From assembly GCA_910574455.1 (NCBI GenBank), contig CAJSYZ010000004.1, positions 372,001 to 436,000 of the forward strand: 64,000 bases of DNA, read 5' to 3'. Position 1 is the stretch's first letter. Each line of letters starts with the position of its first letter. Source of the stretch: Trichaptum fuscoviolaceum. Lineage: Eukaryota > Basidiomycota > Agaricomycetes > Hymenochaetales > Trichaptaceae. Below the pieces are notes generated by a model. That model did not search any database and was not told where the DNA came from. It was given only the letters and a program-made list of their open reading frames with translations. Below are positions 11,690 through 22,693 of the stretch, piece by piece. Made by a program: the position numbers and the translations under genes.

Positions 11690-13740
11690 TTCAACACTCC
11701 CTACAAACTCCTCAAAGCCCTCGAAGAACCCCACGCCGATCGCATCCGCCGCTTCCCTCTTCACCAACCTCTCCGCGCCGATCGCCTCCATCAGCGTGTC
11801 TAGCAACGCTGGTACGCACTAGTACGTGCACTTGCGGTTCCCGCGCCCGAAGACCACGTAGCACACGCCTTTCAGCAGCCGTTGTCGATTTCCCTTCTGC
11901 TGCAACTGCGACTGCGGATGCGGATTTGCGCGCGGGGAGCGGGTCCAGAGCCACCCGACGAACTGCGCGGTCTTGTCTGCGGGCCGCCCGCGTCCGACAC
12001 CGTGGCGATGACGACAGGCCCGCAGTGGAAAGGTGCGCGGTCGCGACGACGAGGATCTGGAGGGATTCTTTGATGGAAATGCATGTAGCACTAGCTTTAT
12101 AGGCGATTGAATCCTCCAGAGTAGTGGTCCCAGACTCTGACCCAATTGTTGGTTTGTCGGAGCGTTCGTCAAAGGTGACTCAAGAGCACGGCAATATTGC
12201 CATTAATTCCACAGGGATGCGATCCAATGGCCATCGTATGTGCTGATATCAACCCTGTTTGAACCCAGATGTCTGTACAAGTTGGAGCGCCGTAACTGAT
12301 CTACGTCGGACCGCCGGACTTCTCAGGCAACGGATCAAGTATGACCGGGAGAGCGAGCGTCGCCAGTAATAGATACAGGATGCGTCTGCAAATCTGGTTC
12401 ACTGCTTCTTCCCGGCCGTACCACTCCCATCCGAGCAGCGAGCACCCACACGGCGCCTAAAAAGCCTTCGAATAATATCCATATGCAAGTCGCAGATTCA
12501 TCATTCATGGGTAGCTGCATCCGAAGGAATGGGAAGCTCCGGGCGTAGGGGCTTTCAGTAGTACCAGAGTTAGCGCGTAGAACAACCCATCACTGTTCTT
12601 GCTGCTCATCGAGTACAGCTTTATACGCATCTAAACTGACATGAAAGGGCTTAGGTCCCTCCAAGGTAATATGGTGACAAACACTCACATTCCCTTCAAC
12701 ACCTCTACCGCCTCCAGCGCATCCTCGAACTCCATCTGCGATATCTTTTGCTCGCAATACCCCGCCAGCTCAACTGCAGCCGTATAGCGTTGAAAGCAAT
12801 CGTCCGCACCATCTACGTCTGTCTCTCCTCCGTCATCAACGTCGTGATTTCTGTCGTGGATAGCCGCAACGTACGAGGGGTACGTGTTGCTCGAGGCGGA
12901 CGTCCGAGACGGTGACCAAGGGGCGGAGGTGGCGGAGGTGATGTGCTAAAGGAATGTGGCCATGGAAGGAATGTCGGCGCATGAGGCTGTGTCTGAAGGC
13001 AATTTTCTTGGTCAAAAATTTTGCACGAAGGCGAGGTAGAAGCTGAGGGCTTACAGATAGCGCCAATGGTGTCAAAGATGGCAGTGCGGACGCCTTCCTA
13101 TCTCGTTCCTTTATTCGCAGTAGGCTGAAGTAACACAGAAATATTAGACGACGACAAACCCGGGTCACCTCAGGCAGCACCTTAAACGCAATGGCGCATG
13201 AACGAAGGAACTCCTGCCCGAGAGCATCACATCAGTAAAATAAATAACTGCTTTCGAATATATCTACAGATAACATACCTTTGTAAGATCACCCTTTCCC
13301 GTAGCAATGTGCTCTTTCGGTATCCTCGCGAGCTTCTAGCGCACCGACAGCCGGCGTTCGAGGCAGAAAGCAAATGAGATAACGAGCTGTGCCACTTCAT
13401 GCATTAGTGGCCACGGCCAATATAAAGCAAGGTTTAGGACTTACAAGCAGTACATACGCTGCACCGATGACTATAACATTGCCGTTGTGCGTCCAGTTCT
13501 TAATGTGCGCACAGCCTTCGAGAAAATGAAGATGTCGGAAACGATGAGGTTGTAGAGAAGGGACAGAATGTTGTTGAATTGAAGTCTAAAACGTGCTTGA
13601 GTTTCATTCAGAGCATTGTCGGTAGCGACTACATCGCTGTCGGGTGCAAAGTTGAAGTGTGCGCTGTGAGCCTGTGACACTGGCAGTGCAAATTCTTGAA
13701 CCTTGACTTTTCGCACGGTAACCACCATCACTACAATGCT
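11690..13740 (-). pseudogene. Dlt1-like membrane protein relic, copy 3
   Basis: Minus-strand similarity to the relics at 6282-7960 and 16969-18790. NVIVIGAAYVL lies near 13465-13490, a segment ending RRLSVR near 13340-13380, and TKV near 13280. The clearest conserved piece, YTAAVELAGYCEQK followed by MEFEDALEAVEVLKG, lies near 12690-12790 and matches the Dlt1 C-terminal motif. The first helix appears shortened and frames shift between pieces. It is the most diverged of the three copies and stands alone, directly before the kinase-2 block and not after a kinase. Confidence 0.5.
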
Positions 13741-14213
13741 CTAATTTTTCTTCAATTGCTTGCAGCGTCCACTTGCTCTATCCATCATATCGGTGCCATG
13801 CTCTGAACGCATTTCTAACCCCGCGATAAATCCATTACCATAGTCGTTTAGTTCTGTCACGGATCACACAGATTGCTCGCTGCGAAGTGTTATTCAACAG
13901 TGACAAGCGAGCGTCCATCGAAGGACATCTTCGAGCCTCCGAGTCATTACGGTGTTGATTCAACGTAAACTCAAGATCTTTCGGAAGACATCACCAAACG
14001 ATTGCGCTCGTTCATAATCGACTGCCGTATGGCATCCCATTCATTTGTGTCGGACGATGCATTGATTGTGCCGCCCAATTCAAACAGATAATCCTTCTGT
14101 AAGAGCCTCGCACTGAACGGCGACTTCGAGGATTTGGTAGGAATCGAAGGGCTATTAGGTATGTTACTGAAGTTACCTCATCACTCGGGCCAATGAACTA
14201 GTAGACAGTTCAC
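13741..14213. other. Intergenic, no gene recognised
   Basis: It lies between the Dlt1-like relic copy 3 and the start of duplicated block 2. No coding signal is seen. Confidence 0.5.
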
Positions 14214-14629
14214 CTACAATTGTCAAATGACTGAGTCAGATGTCTACCGGAGACAATCAGAGGTGTGATGGATTGTTGACTTTGACGGTCTTGCATGAAG
14301 GGAAGGAAGTTCATGTTGCTACAGTTGTTTGCCTACGCGGACGCTGGTACCTCGCTACCCCGGCCTGGGCACGTTAACTATCACGTAGTCATAGTCATGC
14401 TGACTCCTGAGAAGTGGATTGGGCAGCCCTTGACTCGGCTTATCCGCTTTCAGAAGACATTATACAAGGTCACTTTTTAAGAAGATCAAAGCATCTGTTT
14501 CCTTCAAGTAACGATGTTTAAGAAGTTCTGTACACTTCATGCTGATGGTCTTTATATTGTACAGTATTAAATATGCAATTGATAATTCTTGAATGTTAAA
14601 TACTTCATGATGCCTCCACGTGAAATATC

Positions 14630-16810
14630 CTACTCAAATGACAGAATAAAACGTGACCAGAACCAGTATGCCGAAGGACGTTCGTTTGCCTTTGCACTCC
14701 AGCAATCCTTTATGTATTCCCACAGCCCTTCATACCCTCGCAGATATACCGGACAAGATGATGTGTTAGGTGGTGGGTTCCCGTGAAGTACTACAGCCGT
14801 TATGACCTGAGCATTGGTAAGGCCGACGTAAGGATCCTCTCCGGTCAGTATCTACTGGTACCTTAATCAGATTCTCATAGAAAGTACTACCCAATACATA
14901 CCTCTAAGCACGTCATCCCTAACGCATAAATATCGGACGCAAAGGTGTGTTTCCCCGATCCTCCAAACTTGACTGGATCCAAGAGCTCTGGAGCCTGCCA
15001 TCGAAGTGATCCCGCAGCTTCGGCTGACGAAGTTCTGGTTAGACTCGCGTGAAAGTCCTTCACCCGGGATAATCCAAAGTCTGCGATCTTAGGTACACCA
15101 TCTTCATCGATAAGAATGTTACCCTTAAAATGTATATACTATATCATGATGATTGGAAATTGAGTTAAGATGCATGGCACTCACACATCGTAAGTCGCCA
15201 TGCACTACGGGAGGGGCTCGTTCTTCATGCAGAAAGCTTACGCCACCTGCAACAGCTCTTATCTAGAAAGCACATATATCGTCATAAGAGGAAGTAATAA
15301 CTAAATCAAGTTCTTACCATACGTTTCCTATCGGTATCAGGTTTACAGCGAAGAAACTCCCTCAAAGTCCCATTAGCCATCCAGGGTGTTACCAACACCA
15401 ATAAATCAGGCTTTTCATCCTGGAACTTTATGCAGCTTATGCCGAGTAAAGGAAGAACATTCTTGTGCGTCGAATAGTGCCACACAATTCCTTCCTTAGA
15501 GATTTCCTTCGTAGATATAAGACAAGGCAATTGTATCAGATGCGGATGAAACCCACTGCATGGACCTTTCTAATTTCGTCCGGTTTACCAAAGCACCTCG
15601 GCACCTTCATTGCAATTACTCTGCCATCGTTCAGTGTGCCTTTATATATGTCTGCAAACCCACCGCCACTGACAAGAGTCTTTGGCATGTTCTGGACCTC
15701 ATGTATGTGCAGCCGAGACGGAAGAATAGCGAGACGGTGAGCTGTCTCGTAGATAGAGTCATGAAGTAGTGTCTCAATGTGAGAGAATTGGCGCTCTTCC
15801 ATGTGGCGGAATATGACGTCGCACTCGTCCATGTCGTCGGCCATGTCGTCGGCCATCATGTATTTTTTCTCGTCCACGTCTTCTTGCTCGTCAAGTATCG
15901 ATACGAGGGACTTTAGAAGTGATAACTTGTCAGAAACATAGCCATGTATTGCGATTCAATAACTGTTCCCCCGTACCTGGTCAACTTCGTCGGTTGCACG
16001 AATTAAAGCAGAAACCTGCGCTGCGGTCGCTTGCTGTATGCTATTTTGCACATTCTTCGAGATGGACTGCAATTTACGAGCCATGTGGTGAGCCTTCACC
16101 ACCGCAAGATATGCAAGCTTTTTCCTAACAATATTTCTGATCGGTGAGTTGACACATTTTCAGGTTTCCATCGAGTACGTACTGCACTTCTGCAATAGAA
16201 TCAACGAGTATGGAAAGCCTTTTAACCTGAAAGAGCACATTCCCATAGGAAGATGGATTTAATGACAGTGCAGAAATGTCTAAATCGGACAACTTCTGCA
16301 GGTCGTTCCGAAAACTCGAAATTTTCTCCTTAAAATACTTGGAGATCGGTCAGGTATAACTCGTTTGCGGATAACGTGACGCGTACTTGATCCCAACTAC
16401 GTTCAAATTCGAAAGGCTAAACACGCAAGCAAGAAATATGGTCGGCTGTTGCTTGCTTATAGGGAATCCGACACAACATACATAATCCCCAAAATCAAAC
16501 GGATATAGCATCTTTGCATCAATCGTAGTTTGCAGGTCAGAGATAGCTAATCTCGACAAGGTCAATCTCTAAATCTCACATATATTCTTTCATTTTCCAG
16601 AAAGCGGCGGACAGCATCTTCCCAGACTTCGAGAGACGCAGAACGATCACAAAGCCTTTCAAGTAGTTCCTTCTTATGTGGTTCTTTGAAGTATTCATCC
16701 TCTCGCCCACTTAACCAGCAGATATCTTCAAGGAAAGAAGCCATCAGAGATGAAGTCGATGTTGATAGAGGAGGGAGACAAGAAAGTTGCGAAGCGCCTA
16801 ACGGCTCCAT
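14630..16810 (-). CDS. Tyrosine-kinase-like (TKL-type) protein kinase, copy 2
   Basis: Paralogue of the kinase at 3188-5311 with the same exon plan. ATG 16810 (MEPLGASQLSCLPPL) opens an N-terminal exon to a GTGAGA donor near 16570. The glycine loop GGGFADIYKG and AMK lysine lie near 15610-15670, EISKEGIVWHYSTHKNVLPL near 15450-15505, the HGDL catalytic loop near 15200, GNILIDE near 15115, ADFGLS near 15075 and APELL near 14985. The last exon carries WEYIKDCWSAKANERPSA and ends at 14630. Relative to copy 1 it has an Asp/Glu-rich insertion before the kinase domain (about 15795-15875) and a different C-terminus (FILSFE). The first ATG frame is uninterrupted, so this copy looks the more complete. 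Its target is unknown. Confidence 0.75.
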
Positions 16811-16968
16811 CACATCGATGCCATCAAACTTGAACAAACAAGTACAAGCAACTTGAAACGCCTTCTATTCAATTGGCTACGAAAATTTCAAAGTACACAC
16901 AGCCTCGTCATCATACACATGCAATGATTGCGATCCCCGTTTTGTATCCACATATCTCGAGTCTATAA

Positions 16969-18790
16969 CATGTTTTTCAATGATCAAAGAGCGCAGCAAC
17001 TGGAGTTGGAAGAACCCAACGCTGCTTGCATTTGCCTCTCCACGTGTAGTTCACCTGCATGCGCCCACTCATTCCCCGCACCCGAAGACCACGTAGCGCA
17101 CGGGGTCGAGCAGCTGCGTCTGATTTTCCTTCGATCGCGACTGCACCTGCGGACGCGCGCGCGAAGACACGCTCTGGAACCAATAGACGAATTGTATGGT
17201 GCTCGACCTCTCATTACACTGTGGTGATGATGACGGGGAGGTGGGAAAGTGCGCGGTAGCGACGTCAAGGGTGTGGTGGAATGCTTTGGTGAAAGTGAAG
17301 GTGGTGCATGCTTTCTCTAAAGTTGTTGTCCAAGACTCAGACACATTTGCTGGCTTGTCGGGGCGTTTGTCAAGTCAAGAGACCACAGAAGGTCGAGCCG
17401 TTGCATCTCGTACAAGTGGTGAATTGAGAGCGGTCACTGCATCCTCCCTGGAGTGAAGAAGTAAAACAAGATGATGTACGTTGGTCCGCTGAGAACGTTA
17501 GAGCTGTACCACGGATCATGTAAGGACCATGAGACCGGTTGGAACGGAATGGGTCCGCAGATGTGGACCGCTGCATCGTTCCTGCTGTAGCACCATCATC
17601 CTCGTTCCAAGCACGAACATGGTGTCTCTGGTTATACGCATCCAAACTGCCATTGAAAGATTTAGATCCATCCAAGGTAAAGAAAACAGAAAGACACTGA
17701 CATTTCCATCAACACCCCAGCCGCCTCCAGCCTGTCTCCGAACTCCACCTCTACTTCGCCAACTCGACCGCAGTTGTATAGCGCCGGAAGTAAATCATCG
17801 TATCATTCGCGGTTGCCTCTCATTCGTAACTGACGTCGTCGTTTGCACGAGAGCTGAACGCACCGCGCCTGTTGATGTCTGAGCTATACGTGTTGTGCGT
17901 GGCGGAGGTCACGGAGAGGGTGAGCAGGTGGCGGAGGTTCCGTGCTAATGGAACGTGTGGTGAGAGCGGAGGCATGGACGGGATGACGGTGCGTGAGGCT
18001 GCATCTGACGGTAGTATCTTGGTCAAACGCTTTGCTAGAAGGCTAGGCGGAAGCTGAGAACTTACTGATAGTACTGATGGTGTCGAGGATGGCAGTGTAG
18101 AAGCAGACGCCCCCTCGTATCGTCCCTTCATTCATAGTAAGGAGTAAGGAAAAGTAAAGCAGCAGAAGAAAACAACGACATACCTGGTGCACTCCGACCC
18201 TTCCGATGAGACACCTCAGGCAGCGCCTCAAACGCAATGGCGTATGATCGAAGAAACGCCTCCCCAATGAATGTGTGCACCACCTGCCCATGAGCTTCAG
18301 CCAAACGCAAAGGTAACTTCGAGTGTATCTGCAAAGGTCATACCTTTGGAAGATCGCCCTTTTCTGTCCCAATGCACCCTTTTGGTATCCTCGCGAGCTT
18401 CAAGCACACCGGTGGCCGACGTTCGAGGTAGAAAGCAAGTGAAATGACGAGCTGGCCCAATGTCGTGCATTAGCAACCTTGACCACAGTTAATATGTAGT
18501 AAATTAGAGGACTTACAACCAAGACATAAGCTGCACCGATGACGATGACGATTGTCGTTGCGCGTCCAGTCCTTGTTCAGTCCTGTGAGGACTGCCTGCG
18601 ACAGGATGAAGATCTCTGAGACAAAGACGAGGAGACCAGTGATGACGACGATGAAAAGGTAGAGACAGTGCGTGAAGGTCGTTGCATTGAGGTGTAGAGC
18701 GTGCTTTAGTTCCATTCCGAGCATTGTCAGTAGCGACTACATCGCGGAGTAAAAGATAAAGTGGAGGTGCGCCGCGCGCGCCGTTCAAGA
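16969..18790 (-). pseudogene. Dlt1-like membrane protein relic, copy 2
   Basis: Read downward from about 18725, the minus strand gives MLGMELKHALHLNATTFTHC and a strong helix (LYLFIVVITGLLVFVSEIFI). The second helix (TTIVIVIGAAYVLV) follows in another frame because of an apparent 1-base loss near 18553 relative to copies 1 and 3. Then come LGQLVISLAFYLERR, GDLPK, FLRSYAIAFEALPEVSHRKG with a short gap to APG, and ILDTISTIS. The family is as in copies 1 and 3. The frame break and lack of a clean C-terminus argue for a pseudogene, although sequence error cannot be excluded. Confidence 0.5.
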
Positions 18791-18830
18791 CTTCAAGTTG
18801 TCTTCAACTGAAGTTCTCACAGCCTGAGGG

Positions 18831-20385
18831 CTACCAATTCAGGCAACCATTGACCACGAATCTCGCGAGCAATGCCCATAGTAGCCTCGTGACGGCCAGG
18901 CTGGTATACGTCAGTGGCCTGAATGATTCCGAGTCGCCGGTGCACGTCCGCCGGCGGCAGATTCCGGTGTTTTTTCCCATCACTGCTATAGCTTCATACA
19001 TAAGTGGGCAGGTCTTTTCGGTATACTTGATACTGAGCTCATTCTGCTGCCTCTGGACCCGCCTTCAATGTCCATCAGGCACTGGAGAAGTACTTCGCTC
19101 CGTATCATGCGTGCTTGGGGGATCTTCGTGAAGCTTGAGTATTACCAGAAGCGAAATCTTATTGTAGGTGTAGATGAGAAATTTGGGACTCGTACCTGTT
19201 TAGCGCTTCAAAATACTAAAGGCCATTCAAGTTGTGTGAAAGCTAATGATTTGTCACATTACAGCACAGGGCACACATCACATCATTGCTCCACCGATCA
19301 ACCCTTCCGAATCCGTTCGCAGCACAAGAGACCGATGACCGGTAGAAGGCTGTTCAAGTGTGACAGCCTGACTCAGGATCAAGGGCAGATCTAAAATACA
19401 TGGTTCGTATGTTACCGAGACAGCCTTTCTCAGCCAATCACCCCAAAGAAAAACAGGCCCTCGAAAATCGGTATCATGTTCCACAGGCTTGCATCTTGAC
19501 GTGTCGCACTGTTTGACAGCTTTTCATATCTTCCGTGGGAAGGTGACCCACAAGTTCTAGGTCCTCAGCCAACAAAAAGGACAGGTGGTGTGTACCCAAG
19601 CCAGAAAACGCATATGCATATACGTAGCGTGGATTATCACACAGGAACAAGCATGCCCGCATATTCTATGATACAGGAAAAGAGGAATAATCTTTAGCTC
19701 CTTGAGTCAACTTTAGAACAATTAAATCTTCTTCTTGCAGATATACATATTAGTAGTAGAGGACAGCGCATTATTCGGACACAGATTGGGAAGAGACACT
19801 TTCAGATCTGAGTACTGATAGAATGATAACATAGAGAGACTGTACGCACATAAAATAAGTGATGGATTTGAAGCAAAATAAAAGATAAAAATATAGGACT
19901 GGACAGTCCAGAGCCATCTCTGTTCGCATCATCTTCGGGTCTCCAATGTATGTATCCCGGAGGTGCCTCTGATCGTCGCAGAGTGCAGAGATCCAGGGTG
20001 GTACCTCATTCTTTCAGAAAATTGTTATTCGTGTCATGCATTGGGCGGCCGGATGCTGGACAGGTACGGGAAGGGTGCTGTCTTGGCCCACTGAGCGGAA
20101 GATGGGAATGGAGACAACGGAATGCGAGACTGGTGATGCTAGACGTACTGTCCATGTCAGACACCCTGCCTTGTAGACGAGGGCACTGATTTATGAAGCT
20201 GTGATCGGAGGATGACACAGATTAATGGCCTGAAGCCACATTCCGGAAGTTATAAATGGAAGAGAAGGAATCTACAGCAGCCCACGGACAAAGTGACTGG
20301 TTTCTTCTCATCCTTGTACTGAATATTGATAGGCAGCAAAGAGGTGAGCAAAAAGCACACCTTGACAGCCTGAGCAATACCCGGT
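18831..20385. other. Intergenic, no gene recognised
   Basis: Several short open frames exist on both strands but none shows a domain, splice pattern or paralogue in the window. The last few hundred bases presumably contain the promoter of the oxidase gene at 20386. Confidence 0.5.
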
Positions 20386-21711
20386 ATGGATAAAAGTGAC
20401 GTTCCAACGCTCGTTATGTGGCGTGACCTCACACCTTACCCCGAGCGCCTTGTCCAGCCCACTGCACCATGTCCCCATGTTGTCATTATCGGGGCAGGAG
20501 TGACTGGCCTCGTTACTGCCTGGGTACTCCTTGACCGAGGTTACAAGGTCACCATCGTCTCGAAAGACTGGGCCAACTTCAGCACTCACAACCGCCTCAC
20601 CGCGCAGATCGCCGGCGCTCTCTGGGAATACCCCCCAGCAGTCTGCGGATCCCACACCGACCGCATCTCTCTGTCCAACTCGAAGCGCTGGTGCATGACC
20701 GCCTACCATGCCTGGGACGCCATCGCCTCCGTCCCGGAGCTAAGCCGCGCAGCTGGCGTGAAGATGATGCCTTCCGACTTTTTCTTCCCCGGCCGGGTGG
20801 TGGACGACCCAGCTCAGTTCTCAAAGATGGCGGAGATCATCTCCAGCGGCGTTAGGGGCTTCCGCCAGGACCCGAAGCTGATAGAGGAGCGGAGGGTCAG
20901 CCCGAACTACGGAGCCGTGGATGCGTACGAGCTCCTGTCGCCGATCATCGACACCGACCAGGCCATGATGTGGCTCATGAGTCTTGTCCACGGCAAAGGC
21001 GCCACCACCATCACGGAGACTATCACAGGCGACTTGCTCGATCAAGAGGAGACTCTGCGTGCGAGGTTTGGCGCTGACGCTATCGTTAACGCGACAGGCC
21101 TGGCTGGGACGGAGATAGCTGGCGACTCTTCTTGCTATCCCATTCGGGGCGCCTTGATCCGCGTCATCAACGACGGCAAGGACTATCCCAAGGTCGAGGC
21201 GTCCTTGACCATCACTGCCGACGCCGTGCACGACTCCAACGAGATCGTCTTCCTCGTCCCGCGCAACGACAACATTCTCCTCATCGGAGGCATCGCCCAG
21301 CCGAACGAGTCTAAACTAGACCTGACCCTCGACTCACCCATCGTCAAGCGCATGCGCGAGCGCTGCGAAACGTTCCTCCCGTGCCTCAAAAAGGCTCGAC
21401 TCGATTCTACATACCCGCTGGCCCAGGGACTCCGACCCTTCAGAGCGAGGAACGTCCGCGTCGAGCGCGAACTCCGCTGGGTCCCTGGCACTGAGAGGCC
21501 AAGCAGGATCGTCCACTCGTATGGACAGGGCGGTGCCGGATGGAGTTTGTCCTTTGGCTGCGCAGGAGACGTAGCATGTTTGCTGGAGGAAGCGATGCAA
21601 GACACGGTACCTACTGCCATGAAAATGGACCGTGGTTACCCGGATGAGTCTGAGTTGCATACCCAAACTAGTTTATCTGATTCGTTCAGCACAAACAGCA
21701 GCGAAGAGTAA
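20386..21711 (+). CDS. FAD-dependent D-amino-acid-oxidase-like protein, 441 aa
   Basis: A single uninterrupted ORF from ATG 20386. The Rossmann FAD-binding motif VVIIGAGVTGLVTAW lies at about residues 32-46, with AGALWEYPPAVCG at about residues 79-91. A central VNATGLAG (about residues 227-234) and the C-terminal RIVHSYGQGGAGWSLSFGCA (about residues 377-396) are typical of the D-amino-acid/D-aspartate oxidase (DAO) family. Such enzymes deaminate D-amino acids oxidatively, giving 2-oxo acids, ammonia and hydrogen peroxide. Length is above the usual 340-370 because of about 30 residues at the N-terminus and a Ser/Glu tail. The tail ends SSEE and not in a peroxisomal SKL-type signal, so it may act elsewhere or on another substrate. 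The gene is GC-rich and intron-free, unlike its neighbours. Confidence 0.85.
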   Translation: MDKSDVPTLVMWRDLTPYPERLVQPTAPCPHVVIIGAGVTGLVTAWVLLDRGYKVTIVSKDWANFSTHNRLTAQIAGALWEYPPAVCGSHTDRISLSNSKRWCMTAYHAWDAIASVPELSRAAGVKMMPSDFFFPGRVVDDPAQFSKMAEIISSGVRGFRQDPKLIEERRVSPNYGAVDAYELLSPIIDTDQAMMWLMSLVHGKGATTITETITGDLLDQEETLRARFGADAIVNATGLAGTEIAGDSSCYPIRGALIRVINDGKDYPKVEASLTITADAVHDSNEIVFLVPRNDNILLIGGIAQPNESKLDLTLDSPIVKRMRERCETFLPCLKKARLDSTYPLAQGLRPFRARNVRVERELRWVPGTERPSRIVHSYGQGGAGWSLSFGCAGDVACLLEEAMQDTVPTAMKMDRGYPDESELHTQTSLSDSFSTNSSEE

Positions 21712-22693
21712 TCAGTACATATACTAGCTGTATCGCATGATTAACTACAGCAATTTACTGTCAGCCCTTGTATCATAAGAGCTTGAAACTTACATCATTC
21801 CAGGTGACATCTTTATCAAGTCTGCACCCCTCCTTCACAAGGATAAAGAGGATAACTGGGATATGTCACATCATATGTGTCTCTTAATATTCCCACTGCC
21901 GTCCACAAAAGAGGATGAAACACAGCCGTTTAATAACTTGCGGGCTCGTGAATGAGACGATGCGAGGTTCACATGATGACATGAGAGGTCTGGAAGAGCA
22001 ATATTTAAGCGTTGGTCTACAGCGCGGTAAATGGTAAATCGATTGCATCACGGAATCATCGCGTGGCACGACATTATGAGATGCTTACTCATCAGGGAAT
22101 CTTCTTTTTCACTTAAGGTTACTTAAACGGTCTGAAATTTACTGAAGCCCTGGGAAGTGAAATTCTACTGATTTACTGATTTCAGGCATGTGGTTTCATT
22201 ATTCAGGAAGGGGCCTGCTGAAATCAGTGCCGTCGACTTAAATCAGTACTTCAGGCATTCAGTCTTCAGCATTCAAGCATATCAGAAGTTTTTTTCTGGC
22301 ATTCAAATTGCAGTGCTCAAGTGTATAAGTTTGTAAGGGGTTCAAGTAGTTCATTCCATAAGTAATTCATCATTTAATCATATAAGCAGACTTTTTTGTC
22401 TGTCGGTTTGCAGTACTCAAGCGTGTAAGTGCGTAAGAGGTTCCAGAATTACTTCATTTCCACAAGTAATTTAAGACAATAAGTAGAAATCAGTGCATCA
22501 GTGTCACGGTCCCTCAGTAGCTACACCACGGCATCCTGAACCAGATTGTATTTTGCCACTTCTGCCTCGCTGGCAGGCTGTTCCTCGGCATATTCAGAGA
22601 ACGAATGCCACTGCAAGTTGATGGTAGTAAGAGCTTGAATACAGTGGCGGGGTGATGGGTCAAAGCCGAAGCTCACCAGAGATCGACCTGCTC
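21712..22693. repeat. Intergenic with a diverged tandem repeat (about 22307-22485)
   Basis: No gene is seen. Two adjacent copies of roughly 80-100 bases share TTGCAGTRCTCAAG, GTAAG, GGTTC, AAGTAATT and ATAAG in order, starting near 22309 and 22411. The surrounding DNA is rich in ATTCAGGCATTCAG-like strings. Confidence 0.5.

Larger units (their letters stand above)
14214..18830. repeat. Segmental duplication copy 2 (kinase + Dlt1-like relic)
   Basis: Partner of the block at 2787-7960, offset by about 11.43 kb at its left end. It carries kinase 2 and Dlt1-like relic 2 on the minus strand. Between them, the uninterrupted string CGAGTCTATAACATG (16958-16972) is the pre-insertion site for the 797-bp element found in copy 1. 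Confidence 0.8.

Noticed and set aside
20597..21666. Several minus-strand ORFs opposite the oxidase gene
   Set aside because: They are GC-rich third-position shadows; the plus frame has clear FAD-binding and C-terminal motifs.
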